Of a stretch of 64,000 nt of DNA, positions 9,676-18,717 are shown one piece after another. Source of the DNA: CAVQOB01 sp963714325 (GTDB taxonomy: Bacteria; Pseudomonadota; Alphaproteobacteria; Rhizobiales; Hyphomicrobiaceae). The position numbers and the translations under genes are program-made. Location of the stretch: positions 15,639 through 79,638 of the forward strand of contig CAVQOB010000002.1 of the NCBI GenBank assembly GCA_963714325.1, given 5' to 3'. The notes beneath the pieces were generated by a model that did not search any database, was not told the origin of the DNA, and saw only the letters and a list, made by a program, of their open reading frames with translations. Positions within the stretch are counted from its first letter, which is position 1. The number at the start of each line of letters is the position of its first letter.

Positions 9676-10679
9676 ATGAGCGAAAGATCTGAGCCGACAC
9701 TCGCGCCCAAGATCGGGCCGGAGAATCCAGAGAATGGAGGAGACCGCGTTGCCGATGCGGCGCTCGGCAATTGGTTCGATCGCTCGGCGCCGGCGTTTGC
9801 TATTCCCTACGGCCATCTCGCCCGTTTTGATCGCCCGATCGGGGCGTGGCTGTTGCTGTTCCCGTGCTGGTGGTCGCAGGCGCTCGCCGAAGTCTCGCTC
9901 GCCCGCGACTTTCCCAATCTGTGGTATCTGCTGCTGTTTCTCGTCGGCGCATTTGCCATGCGCGGAGCAGGATGTGCGTGGAACGACATCGTCGATCGCG
10001 ATTATGACGCGAGTGTCGCGCGGACCCGCAGCCGACCTATTCCGTCGGGGCAGATCAGCGTCGTGCAGGCACTGCTGTTCGCCGCGTGGTTGTCGTTGAT
10101 CGGCCTGCTGGTGCTGGTGCAGTTCAACCGTTTCACGGTTTTTCTGGGCATGGCATCGCTGCTGCTGGTCGCCGCTTATCCATTTGCCAAGCGCGTTCAC
10201 CAACTGGCCGCAACTGCTGCTCGGCCTCACATTCAAGTGGGGCGCACTCGTCGGGTGGGCGGCCGTGACGGGAGCGCTCGCGACTCCGGCGCTATTGCTT
10301 TATGTGGGTTCGGTCTTGTGGACGATCGGCTATGACACGATCTACGCGCATCAGGACAAGGACGATGACGCCGGAGCTCGGGCTCGGTTCGACGGCATTG
10401 CGTTTTGGCGCCGCGACGCAGTTCTGGGTGGCCGGGCTCTATGCCGGGCTTGGCTGCTCTGGCTGCTCGCCAGCGTCGGCCGCCGGCGGCGGTATCGTAT
10501 CGTCGCGGCACTGCGCTGCTCGTCGCTCTGCAGTTCGCGCTGGCAGGTGGCGACGCTCGATATCTGCCGATGGCGACAACTGCCTGCAGCGGTTCCGCTC
10601 CAATCGCTGGGTTGGATGGTTGTTCTTCACCGGATTGGTGTTGGAGCTGGTGGTCGTCAACGCCGCGCGCGCGCCCTGA
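9676..10679 (+). pseudogene. ubiA: 4-hydroxybenzoate polyprenyltransferase UbiA, multiply frameshifted
   Basis: UbiA prenylates 4-hydroxybenzoate in ubiquinone synthesis and is an integral membrane protein. The first 170 residues are intact: ARFDRPIGAWLLLFPCWW, the prenyl-diphosphate motif NDIVDRDYD and TRSRPIPSGQI. The frame then breaks near 10195 (an extra G after AAGCGC), near 10374 (an extra G before GAGCTC) and several more times up to about 10570. The second aspartate motif YAHQDKDDDA, STALRFGAATQFWVAGLY and WLFFTGLVLELVV are found in rotating frames to the stop at 10679. This gene is normally essential, so the density of breaks suggests poor sequence. Confidence 0.82.
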
Positions 10680-11365
10680 GCGTTGGCTGCAGCCGTTGCC
10701 TGACGAAAGTGCGGCCCAGGCATGCCGCAATAATCTCGGTGCCACCGCTGATCGCCGCCGGCCATGTCAGCGGACAGCTGGCGTCTCGCCGTCGATGCGC
10801 GCTGGCTGCCGCATCAAGGCTGCCCAGTTCCAGATTGGCTGGGAGGTGAATGAACGCGCTACGCGTCGCCGATGACGGTGATTGATTCAACGCCAGCGAT
10901 TGATAGAGCAGGGCATTGCACAGATATTGCCCTGCATCCCACGACAGATACGCGGCGATGTTGCGCTGGCGCAACCGCGAGACGATCAGTCCGAGCGGCA
11001 GATCAACCTGATGCAGATCGGGGCCATGCGCCGTCGATCGCCCGCGTGCCGGGCTCAACGCCGGCCGCATCGGCACCTGCGCAAGCGTTCACGCCGCGCC
11101 GCTCGAGCTCAAATCCGCGCGCTCGCCGCGAGACACCGAAATGCAGCGCAAGATCTGGCGCATGCTCGTCGAATAGGCGTTCGCAAGACGCGCCGGTGCC
11201 GCATGCCATTCGGTCGGCAGAATGTCAGTCACAAAGCGGACATCTGGAAAAGCTTTCGCTGCGGCCGTCGCCAATTCCGGCACCAGCCGCATCGTCGCAT
11301 TGACGGCAACGCCGGGAAAGGGCCCGAAGCCCGGTCAGCAGAACAAGCGTGCGGGCGTCGGACAT
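10657..11365 (-). pseudogene. pcp: pyroglutamyl-peptidase I (Pcp), frameshifted
   Basis: Pcp is a cytosolic cysteine peptidase that removes N-terminal pyroglutamate. Starting at the ATG at 11365, MSDARTLVLLTG runs out of frame at a GGG (CCC at 11330-11332 on + strand). Deleting one G gives GFGPFPGVAVNATMRLVPEL. Further pieces in other frames are ILPTEWHAAPARLANAY, LHFGVSRRARGFELERRGVN and the Cys box region SWDAGQYLCNALLYQSL, which carries the catalytic cysteine. The 3' end overlaps ubiA by about 23 bases tail to tail. It follows the GNAT gene by 2 bases in the same direction. Confidence 0.75.
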
Positions 11366-11367
11366 GT

Positions 11368-11884
11368 TTAGCGGATTTCGCTGGCAAGCGTTGCGAGATC
11401 GAGCAACATGTAGCGGACCGTTTTGTGGCGATCAACCAACGCAGCCGAGCCGATGTTGCGAAAGCCGAAGCGGGCATGGAATGCGTCGGACGCGGGATTG
11501 GGCGGATCGGCGTTGATCTCGCAGCCGATGCAGGTGTGATCGGCGGCGCGCGCCCAAGTCATCAGGTCCGCGATAGAGCGCGCTTGCGTAGCCCAGCCGT
11601 CGTGCCGATCCGTCGATCACCACCCGATCGATGTAGACGAAACGATCATATCGTGGCTTTGAACCACCGATAGTTCACGCCATCGATAGCCGGCAGTATC
11701 GTCAAAGGCGAGCAGAAATCCAGCCGGACGACGTGAAGCCTTTGGCATGACAAGCGCTGCCGACGAGACGTTGAAACTGTTCGGGCGTTGCCGGAGACAG
11801 CTCGCGCGCAAACGCATTGTTGAGCGCCAGGAACGCATCGAGCGGCAGTCCGGCGAGCGGCAATGGCTGCGGCCGCGCCGTCAT
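11368..11884 (-). pseudogene. GNAT-family N-acetyltransferase, frameshifted
   Basis: The start ATG at 11884 overlaps the meaB stop (ATGA), so the two are translationally coupled. The N-terminus LDAFLALNNAFARELSPATP is followed, in other frames, by GFLLAFDDTAGYR, DRVVIDGSARRLGYASALYR (the acetyl-CoA-binding region) and CEINADPPNPASDAFHARFG near the C-terminus, ending at 11368. At least two frame changes are needed. The substrate is unknown. Confidence 0.65.
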
Positions 11885-12903
11885 CGCCCGGTTCCCTTCG
11901 GATTGCGGTTCAGCAGCGCCATGACATCCGCGACGGCGCGTTGCGGCGTCAAGCTGCCGGCGCTGACGTCTTGCTCGACAGCTGGCAGCAGCGCCACTGC
12001 CGCCGCATTGGATCGCAGCAACGCGAGCAACGCATCGTCCAGCAGAGCGTGCATCCAGCGCACATTCTGTCCGGCGCGGCGGCTCGCAAAATCGCCGCTC
12101 GCCGTTAGGCTGTCGCGATGTCGATTGATGGCGTCCCACAGCCGGTCAAGGCCGATATTGGCCAGTCCGGAAACGGTCAGCACGGGCGGCGTCCAGGCCG
12201 CCGATCGTGGCATCAGAATGTTGAGTGCGCCTTGGTACTCGGCCGCCGCATGTCCGGCGCGCGCCACGTTGTCGCCTTCCGCCTTGTTGATGGCGATGAT
12301 GTCGGCGAGTTCGATGATGCCCTTCTTGATGCCCTGCAGATCGTCGCCGCCGCCAGCCAGCAACAGCACAACGAAGACATCGACCATGTCGGCGACCGCC
12401 GTTTCCGATTGGCCGACGCCAACCGTTTCGACGATCACCACATCGAAGCCGGCCGCTTCCGCCAAGGCCATCGTCTCGCGCGTCCGCCGCGTGACGCCGC
12501 CGAGCGTGCCGGACGTCGGCGACGGCCGGATGAAAGCATCAGCGTGCTGTGAGAGCCGGGTCATGCGGGTTTTATCGCCGAGGATCGAGCCGCCGGTCAG
12601 CGACGAGGTCGGATCGACGGCCAGCACGGCGACCCGCTTGCCTGCCTGAATCAGGTTCATGCCGAGTTGATCGATCAGCGTCGATTTGCCGACGCCGGGA
12701 ACGCCGGTCATGCCGATGCGATGGCTGCGTCCGCAAAAGGAGTGCAGCAGCTCAAGGAGTTCGCCGGCGACGCGGCGATCGGCGTCGCGGGTGCTTTCGA
12801 CGAGCGTGATGGCACGCCCGAGCATCGCCCGGTCGCCCGCTCGCACGCCCGCCGCGAATTCCGCTGCTTGCAGCGGCCTGTGGCTCGGGGGCGTCGATGT
12901 CAT
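11881..12903 (-). CDS. meaB: methylmalonyl-CoA mutase-associated GTPase MeaB
   Basis: MeaB is a G3E-family GTPase that protects and reloads B12-dependent methylmalonyl-CoA mutase. The 340-residue protein has the P-loop GVPGVGKSTL, the Walker-B/switch region VIVETVGVGQSE and the guanine-specificity NKAEGD. The ATG at 12903 is preferred (GGAAAG upstream) over an upstream in-frame start. It lies divergent from the DUF900 gene and is followed, with stop/start overlap, by the GNAT and pcp remnants. No mutase gene is in the window. Confidence 0.92.
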   Translation of the reverse strand: MTSTPPSHRPLQAAEFAAGVRAGDRAMLGRAITLVESTRDADRRVAGELLELLHSFCGRSHRIGMTGVPGVGKSTLIDQLGMNLIQAGKRVAVLAVDPTSSLTGGSILGDKTRMTRLSQHADAFIRPSPTSGTLGGVTRRTRETMALAEAAGFDVVIVETVGVGQSETAVADMVDVFVVLLLAGGGDDLQGIKKGIIELADIIAINKAEGDNVARAGHAAAEYQGALNILMPRSAAWTPPVLTVSGLANIGLDRLWDAINRHRDSLTASGDFASRRAGQNVRWMHALLDDALLALLRSNAAAVALLPAVEQDVSAGSLTPQRAVADVMALLNRNPKGTGR

Positions 12904-13067
12904 CGTGCCAATACTTTCCCTATCGCACTGTGTTTCGCTCTGAACATCGCGCATGCGCAGGGTTGCGGCAAGTGGCTGGCTCGCAACCAGAGCCGAGCAT
13001 TGCACGATACCGTTCCGATCGATAAAAGCATGGCAACCGTTTTGAACAGATTTCAAGGATTAGCACG

Positions 13068-14777
13068 ATGTTCGATGTTTCGCCGATGACGGCCAATCTG
13101 ATCATTCTTGCTGTCGGAGTGCTACTCTATCTGTTTGTTTGGGTGTGGTTGGGGCAACTGCCACGCGTGCTGGCGGTGCTCGGTCGAATTTTGATGGCAT
13201 TGGTACTGATCGCGCCGATCGTTCTGGCCGCTATCGGCCAGTTCGGTTCCATACGGCCGGCAGGCCAACGTCCGCCTGTCGCCAGTGCGCCGAGTCAACC
13301 CTCCGTGAGTGACGCCGAGCGCCGCCAGGCGGCCGATCAGCGAGCGGCTGCCGAGGCCAAAGCTACCGCTGACGCCCGGCGTCTGGCCGATGCCAAGGCG
13401 GCGGCTGATAAATCCGCAGCTGATGCGAAGGCTGCCGCTGATCGCGCTGCCGCAGAAGCCAAGCAGTTGGCCGATGCCAAAGCGGCGGCCGACGCCCAAG
13501 CGGCCGCGCAAGCCGCAGCTGCGCAAGCCAAAGCCCTCGCTGACGCAAAGGCTGCAGCTGATGCAAAAATTGCGCAAGAGCGCGAGCGCGTGGCGACCGC
13601 GCCGCCACCGCCGCCGCCACCGGCGACAGCGCCTGCCGCCACGCCTGCGCCGGCACCCGCCGCGATGCCGCCGCCTGTCGGCGGTACGCGCAGCATGAGC
13701 GGCGCCCCGCCGATCCCGGCACCTGCTCCCACCGAAGTGCAAAGTGACTGGGCGAGCGTCCCGGTTTTCTACGGCACCAACCGTAATCGCGCGGATGCTG
13801 CAAAGCGCATCAACTATGGTGCTGAACGCGCCGGTCGCCTCGAACTCGGCCGCGCCATCGTCACCGTGCCGAAGAACCATCAGGTGCCCAATGTCGAGCG
13901 TCCCTGGTCGATACGCGTGCCGTTTTTTGACATCAAGATCTACGAGCAGGCCGAAGACCCCAAGCTGCACTTCACCATCAAGGAGATCGGTGCGCTAACG
14001 CAGGAGCAATTCCTGGCATTCGTGCGTGAGCGTCTCGCCGCCAGCGCCAAGTTCAAGGACCACGCCTTCGTCTTCATTCACGGCTACAATAACGGCTTCG
14101 ATTACGCGATCTATCGCACCGCGCAGATCGCCTACGATCTCGACTTCGACGGCGCCCCGTTCATGTACAGCTGGCCATCCGGCGGCGGCGTTGCCAGCTA
14201 TGGCTATGACCGCGAAAGTGCCGAGGGCGCTGAGCCGCACCTGAAGGAGTTCATGGATTTGGTCGTCAAGCAGTCCGGCGCTACGCAGGTCAGCGTCATT
14301 GCGCATTCGATGGGCAACCTGCCGCTGCTGCGCGTGCTCAATCAGATCAAGCCGTCGCTGCCGGCCGGTGTCCAGCTCAATCAGATCATCATGGCCGCGC
14401 CTGACGTCGACCGCAATCTGTTCGAGACGCTGGCCCGCGATCTCAAGGCGATCAGCCGCGGCGTGACGATGTACGTATCCTCGAACGATCGGGCGATGGA
14501 TGCTTCGCGCCGCGTTGCTGGCGGCGTGCCGCGCGCCGGCGACGTGCCGCCGGATGGACCACTGGTCATGCCCGATATCGACACCATCGATGTAACCGCC
14601 ACCAGCACCGATTGGCTGGCGCTGAACCATTCGACCTATGCCGAGCGTTCAGCGTTGATCGCCGACATCGCGCAATTGATCCGGACCGGTGAGCGGCCGC
14701 CGGAGAAGCGCACCCAGGCCCTCGAACGCAAACCGTCGGCCAAGGGCGACTACTGGCTCTATTCGGTTGGGCGGTAG
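13068..14777 (+). CDS. DUF900 alpha/beta hydrolase with membrane anchor and Ala-rich coiled coil
   Basis: A 569-residue protein in three parts. Residues 1-65 hold two hydrophobic helices. About 80-190 is an Ala/Lys/Asp repeat (DAKAAAD, AEAK) like the TolA stalk, followed by a Pro-rich linker. From about 225 comes a DUF900-type hydrolase with PVFYGTNRNR, FVFIHGYNNGFDYAIYR, YSWPSGG, the nucleophile elbow VIAHSMGN and a late ALNHSTY histidine. The layout implies a catalytic domain held away from the inner membrane by a rod. The substrate is unknown. It is monocistronic and divergent from meaB. Confidence 0.85.
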   Translation: MFDVSPMTANLIILAVGVLLYLFVWVWLGQLPRVLAVLGRILMALVLIAPIVLAAIGQFGSIRPAGQRPPVASAPSQPSVSDAERRQAADQRAAAEAKATADARRLADAKAAADKSAADAKAAADRAAAEAKQLADAKAAADAQAAAQAAAAQAKALADAKAAADAKIAQERERVATAPPPPPPPATAPAATPAPAPAAMPPPVGGTRSMSGAPPIPAPAPTEVQSDWASVPVFYGTNRNRADAAKRINYGAERAGRLELGRAIVTVPKNHQVPNVERPWSIRVPFFDIKIYEQAEDPKLHFTIKEIGALTQEQFLAFVRERLAASAKFKDHAFVFIHGYNNGFDYAIYRTAQIAYDLDFDGAPFMYSWPSGGGVASYGYDRESAEGAEPHLKEFMDLVVKQSGATQVSVIAHSMGNLPLLRVLNQIKPSLPAGVQLNQIIMAAPDVDRNLFETLARDLKAISRGVTMYVSSNDRAMDASRRVAGGVPRAGDVPPDGPLVMPDIDTIDVTATSTDWLALNHSTYAERSALIADIAQLIRTGERPPEKRTQALERKPSAKGDYWLYSVGR

Positions 14778-14884
14778 ATGGGTCGGCCTTGACGCTTTCA
14801 TAATCTGCGGTCAGACAGCGATCGGTTCTGATGGTATCGATCGGTTGACGGCAGTGATCACACGTCGCGGAGTTCCTGCAGGGG

Positions 14885-15769
14885 TTGGGCGCATTCGGCG
14901 CCGGATTGGCGAGCCTTGGCGGCTATGCGCTGGGCTTCGAGCCGATGCGCCACCGCGTCACCCGCTATCGACTGACGCCGCCGGGCTGGACGCCGGGCCT
15001 TAAATTGCGGCTTGCCGTGATCGCCGACGTTCATGCCTGCAAGCCCTGGATGAGTGCGGAACGCATTGGCGACATCGCCGCCACCGCCAACGCCTTGCAG
15101 CCGGACGTGACGCTGCTGCTCGGCGACTACGTGGCAGGCAAGCGCATCTCCGGCTATTCCAATCCCGTCGAGCCGCCTGACTGGGGGCGCGCGCTGGCAA
15201 CGCTGAAAGCCCCGCTTGGCGTGCACGCCGTGCTCGGCAATCACGACTGGTGGGAGGACGAGGTCGCGCAACGCACGCGGATCGGGCCGACGATCGCCCA
15301 TCGCGCCTTGCTTGCTGCTGGCATCCCCGTCTACGAGAACGATGCCTTGCGGATGGAGAAAAACGGCAAACCGTTCTGGCTGACCGGGCTTGGCGATCAA
15401 TGGGCGTTCTGGCGTCGCCGGCTGCCACCCGACTTCCGTCTCACCGGCTATGATGGACGCGACGATCTCGCGGGTATGCTGGCCAAGGTCACCGATGATG
15501 CGCCGATCATCTGCATGGCGCACGAGCCCGATATTTTCCCGCGTATTCCGGCCCGCGTTGCGTTGACGCTGTCGGGGCACACGCACGGGGGCCAAGTGCG
15601 GATTGCCGGCTTTGCGCCGATCGTGCCGTCGCGTTACGGCCGGCGCTACGTCTACGGTCACATCGTCGAAGAGGGCCGCAATCTCATCGTCTCGGGCGGT
15701 CTTGGCTGCTCAGGCGTGCCGGTGCGGTTCGGTTCGCCGCCGGAAATCGTGCTGGTGGAACTGGGATGA
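14885..15769 (+). CDS. metallophosphoesterase, probably Tat-exported (N-terminus frameshifted)
   Basis: A calcineurin-like phosphoesterase with metal-binding motifs AVIADVHACKPW, LLLGDYVAG, LGNHDWWEDE, MAHEPDIF and SGHTHGGQ. The open frame as given begins with a TTG, MGAFGAGLASLGGYALG. Upstream in another frame (from a GTG at 14854) is ITRRG; deleting the G at about 14872 joins them as ITRRGFLQGLGAFGAGLA, a twin-arginine signal typical of this family. The stop overlaps ybgC (ATGA). The substrate is unknown; UDP-2,3-diacylglucosamine or phospholipid hydrolases are relatives. Confidence 0.85.
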   Translation: MGAFGAGLASLGGYALGFEPMRHRVTRYRLTPPGWTPGLKLRLAVIADVHACKPWMSAERIGDIAATANALQPDVTLLLGDYVAGKRISGYSNPVEPPDWGRALATLKAPLGVHAVLGNHDWWEDEVAQRTRIGPTIAHRALLAAGIPVYENDALRMEKNGKPFWLTGLGDQWAFWRRRLPPDFRLTGYDGRDDLAGMLAKVTDDAPIICMAHEPDIFPRIPARVALTLSGHTHGGQVRIAGFAPIVPSRYGRRYVYGHIVEEGRNLIVSGGLGCSGVPVRFGSPPEIVLVELG

Positions 15770-16233
15770 GCGAGCGATCAGGTTGGCCCGACCTCGCCGG
15801 TCGGCTCGGTACCGAGAACGGCGTTCGCTCGCACCGCCTTCCGGTTCGCGTCTATTTCGAGGACACAGACTTTTCCGGTCTCGTTTATCACGCGTCCTAC
15901 GTGCGCTGGTGCGAGCGTGGCCGCAGTGATTTTCTCCGTTTGCTCGGCAATAACCACCAAGCCTTGATCGATGCCCAGGAGCCAGCCGCCTTCGTCGTCC
16001 GCCGGTTGAACCTTGAATATCTGAAACCCGCCCGCATCGACGAAGTGCTGGAAGTCGCAACCCGCGTCAAGGAGTTGGGCGCTGCGACGCTGGTCCTCGA
16101 TCAGCGCGTCATGCGAGATGGCGTCGAACTCTGCCAAGCGGAAGTCACGGTCGTGCTGGTGTCGCGTGCGGGCAAAGTACTGCGGCTGTCGCGCGCGTTG
16201 CGTGATGCGTTCACGCCTGTCGCACCTTCTTGA
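15766..16233 (+). CDS. ybgC: Tol-Pal-associated acyl-CoA thioesterase YbgC
   Basis: A hot-dog-fold thioesterase of the 4-hydroxybenzoyl-CoA thioesterase type. The motif RVYFEDTDFSGLVYHASYVRW carries the catalytic aspartate, and RLNLEYLKPARID follows. At 155 residues it is the usual length. Its ATG overlaps the metallophosphoesterase stop. In most proteobacteria ybgC is directly upstream of tolQ; here 2.5 kb with three genes, two of them on the opposite strand, separate them. It converges with and overlaps the next gene by 23 bases. Confidence 0.9.
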   Translation: MSERSGWPDLAGRLGTENGVRSHRLPVRVYFEDTDFSGLVYHASYVRWCERGRSDFLRLLGNNHQALIDAQEPAAFVVRRLNLEYLKPARIDEVLEVATRVKELGAATLVLDQRVMRDGVELCQAEVTVVLVSRAGKVLRLSRALRDAFTPVAPS

Positions 16234-16975
16234 TCAGCAGTTGCTTTGGCCGCCGGCTTTCTGCCGTCTTGAACAGCGAGAACGTCCGATTGACGTAGTT
16301 GGTAACGCCGGCCATGCCGTTGACGTACTCCTTCACCTCCGGCGTCATCTCGGCTTCGACGAGGCGCACCGGGCGCGAAGGATCAAACGTCTCGAAGCGC
16401 ACATAGAACCAGGGCTCGCCGCGCTTCAGTTCGATCGGCTGTTTCGGGTCCTGCCATTCGAACGCCCAGACCATCTGGCGCGGCCAGATATGGATCGGCA
16501 GCCGACCGCCGATGACCACGCCGGGCAGTTGCGGCACGCGGCGATGATTGAACGGCGGCATCTGCGTCATGTAGACCGGCTCGTCGGCAACAAACATATA
16601 GGGCGTCACCATTTGGATGATTGGCCGTTCGGGATGGCGCCACTCCCGTTGATTGATCAACACCGCCATCTGACCGAGGTGTTTCGGGCGGATCGTCGAC
16701 TGGTCACCGGAGCCATTGATCAGCACCGGCTCTTTTTTCTCGTTCACGCCAAATTTCAGCACGACGTCGATCGGGCAGGGGACCTCGTAGATGCGCGATT
16801 CGTGGTCGACCATCGCGGGGCAGAAGGCGACGGATTTCGCGTGCTTGGCGGGGGGGTAATCGCCTGACAGCCGGCGCGGCGCTTCCCAGATGAAGCCGCC
16901 CTTTTCGATATCGAGCAGCCACCCAACCTCCGCCGTCCGCGAGAGGACCGGAGACTTCTTCAAGAATTCAAACAT
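16211..16975 (-). CDS. conserved hypothetical protein, DUF6065-like
   Basis: A 254-residue soluble protein without signal peptide or membrane segments. Recognisable features are KSVAFCPAMVDHESRIYEVP near the N-terminus, several aromatic-rich strands (PYMFVADEPVYMTQMPPF, IHIWPRQMVWAFEWQDP) and a C-terminal KEYVNGMAGVTNYVNRTFS. It resembles uncharacterised alphaproteobacterial proteins of the DUF6065 kind, a guess from memory. The ATG at 16975 is chosen over a GTG at 16999. Confidence 0.7.
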   Translation of the reverse strand: MFEFLKKSPVLSRTAEVGWLLDIEKGGFIWEAPRRLSGDYPPAKHAKSVAFCPAMVDHESRIYEVPCPIDVVLKFGVNEKKEPVLINGSGDQSTIRPKHLGQMAVLINQREWRHPERPIIQMVTPYMFVADEPVYMTQMPPFNHRRVPQLPGVVIGGRLPIHIWPRQMVWAFEWQDPKQPIELKRGEPWFYVRFETFDPSRPVRLVEAEMTPEVKEYVNGMAGVTNYVNRTFSLFKTAESRRPKQLLIKKVRQA

Positions 16976-17195
16976 CCGCGCGCGTGCCCCGCCAATCACA
17001 TATCAAACGGCATGCCAAGGTGTCGCCCGTGCCGCGGTATGCGTCAAGCGGGGAGGCGGTGACCGCTTGCACTGCCTCAGACCTGCCGCTGCCCGGCGGC
17101 TGCCCGGCCGTTGCTATGGTGTGAGTCGCTGGTCTAGTCTCGCCTGGGCGCAAGTCGCGGATTGCCCGTCCATCCTTCACACGAGGGGACCGGCG

Positions 17196-17513
17196 ATGAC
17201 CAATACCGAGTACACGCTTATTTTCGGGCTGGGACCGAAGAACAACGGCGCGCCCAACACCGACGTCGACCTTGCCATCGCGTTGGCGGCGATCGAAGAT
17301 GCAGCGCTGACAAGCTGCGGCGGCTTCACCATCCATCGCGGCAAGGGCGGCTGGATCGATCCGGCGGGCAAGACCATCAAAGAGGAGGTCGCGATCCTCA
17401 TCGTCTCCGGCAGCTACGCCCATATCGAAGCCATCGCCGCCATAGGCAAACGACTGCTTGGCCGTACCGCAATCTACGTCAAGAAACCCGACGGCAGCAC
17501 GACGCTGCTGTGA
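17196..17513 (+). CDS. small hypothetical protein, DUF3574-like
   Basis: A 105-residue protein preceded by a clear GAGGGGA ribosome binding site. It starts MTNTEYTLIFGLGPKNNG; a GGFTIHRGKGGWIDPAGKTI segment and an ILIVSGSYAH strand follow. That strand-helix pattern resembles DUF3574 and tautomerase-like small folds, but the assignment is tentative. It lies between two minus-strand genes and converges with rbsK 12 bases away. Confidence 0.7.
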   Translation: MTNTEYTLIFGLGPKNNGAPNTDVDLAIALAAIEDAALTSCGGFTIHRGKGGWIDPAGKTIKEEVAILIVSGSYAHIEAIAAIGKRLLGRTAIYVKKPDGSTTLL

Positions 17514-17525
17514 GGGCCCAAGGTG

Positions 17526-18449
17526 TCAGACGCTTGCGTCTGTCATCTCAGCCCGCACCGGAAACGATGCCGCCGCTCCTCGTCGGGTGACGCTGATGCT
17601 CGCCGCACGGTTGGCAAAGGCGGCAGCGTCCATGGGTGAGCGGCCGGCCATCCGTTCGGCGACGAAGGCGCCAACGAAGCAGTCGCCGGCGCCGGTGGTG
17701 TCGATGGCCGCGACGGGGTGCCCCTCGACATGCCGCTGACCGCTATCGCGCGTCGCCAGCAGCGCGCCGTTCCGGCCAAGCGTCACGATGACGAGGCTCG
17801 GTCCGCGTGCGGTCAACCGGTTGGCGGCATCGCCGATTTCAATCGGATTGGCAATGTCGATCGGTTGGCCGGCGACGTTGGGACCGGCCATCTGGCTCAA
17901 TTCAATCTCGTTGAGAATCAGAATATCGGTTGCTGCCAGAATTGGATCGGGCAGCGTCTGATAGGGTGCGGGATTGAGCACGGTCGTAGCGCCCGACTCG
18001 CGCGCCTGCAGGAATGCCGCCTGTACGATCGCCAGCGGAATTTCCAACTGGCAGACCACGAAGTCCCCAGGTTTAGCGCGGATTTCGCCAAGACCGCCGC
18101 TCCAGACATGATTCGCACCGGGGATTACGGTGATGGCGTTCTCGGATTTTGCGTCGACGGTGATGAGTGCCAAGCCCGTCGCCGCTGTGTCGATCGCCTT
18201 GACGAAGGCCACGTCGACGCCTTCGCCTTTGAGAAATTTGATCATTTCGGATCCGAAGGCGTCAAAGCCGACGCGGCCGATCATCCGCGCGTTGCCGCCG
18301 AGCCGGGCGACGGCGACGGCCTGATTGGCGCCCTTGCCGCCCGGAAACTTGAAGACTTTGTCGCCGAGCACGGTTTCGCCGGGCGCGGGATGTCGATCGA
18401 CAGACGCCACGATGTCGCGGTTGATGGAACCGATGATATGGGCAAGCGG
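17526..18449 (-). CDS. rbsK: ribokinase (PfkB family)
   Basis: RbsK phosphorylates ribose to ribose-5-phosphate. The 307-residue protein has FPGGKGANQAVAVARLGG near residue 38 (PfkB signature 1), LNEIELSQMAG mid-chain and the ATP/catalytic-base motif DTTGAGDCFVGAF near 250. The ATG at 18449 (MPLAHIIGSINRDIVA) is preferred over the in-frame start 15 codons upstream. It stands between ybgC and tolQ on the opposite strand. No ribose transporter is adjacent, so another sugar or nucleoside could be the substrate. Confidence 0.88.
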   Translation of the reverse strand, partial: PLAHIIGSINRDIVASVDRHPAPGETVLGDKVFKFPGGKGANQAVAVARLGGNARMIGRVGFDAFGSEMIKFLKGEGVDVAFVKAIDTAATGLALITVDAKSENAITVIPGANHVWSGGLGEIRAKPGDFVVCQLEIPLAIVQAAFLQARESGATTVLNPAPYQTLPDPILAATDILILNEIELSQMAGPNVAGQPIDIANPIEIGDAANRLTARGPSLVIVTLGRNGALLATRDSGQRHVEGHPVAAIDTTGAGDCFVGAFVAERMAGRSPMDAAAFANRAASISVTRRGAAASFPVRAEMTDASV

Positions 18450-18717
18450 CATGGCGACGCGTTCCAAGAACTTGTATTTGAGGCGACTCGTCACGCCATT
18501 GCCTCAAAATGGGCGACACCGCTACGGTTATCTGTAGAGACAGTCGTGCTGAACGGTCCTCAATCCGTCACATTGGCCACCACATTGGCTTGCTCTAAGG
18601 ACGCTTGAACAGGTTTGGCACGACGGCGGCCATGCGCTTGGCGCGCCGTGGCCCGACTCGGGCTAGACGTTGGGGACACAGGTGTGAGCGGCAATGCGGT
18701 CCGGAAGGGCGGCAGGG

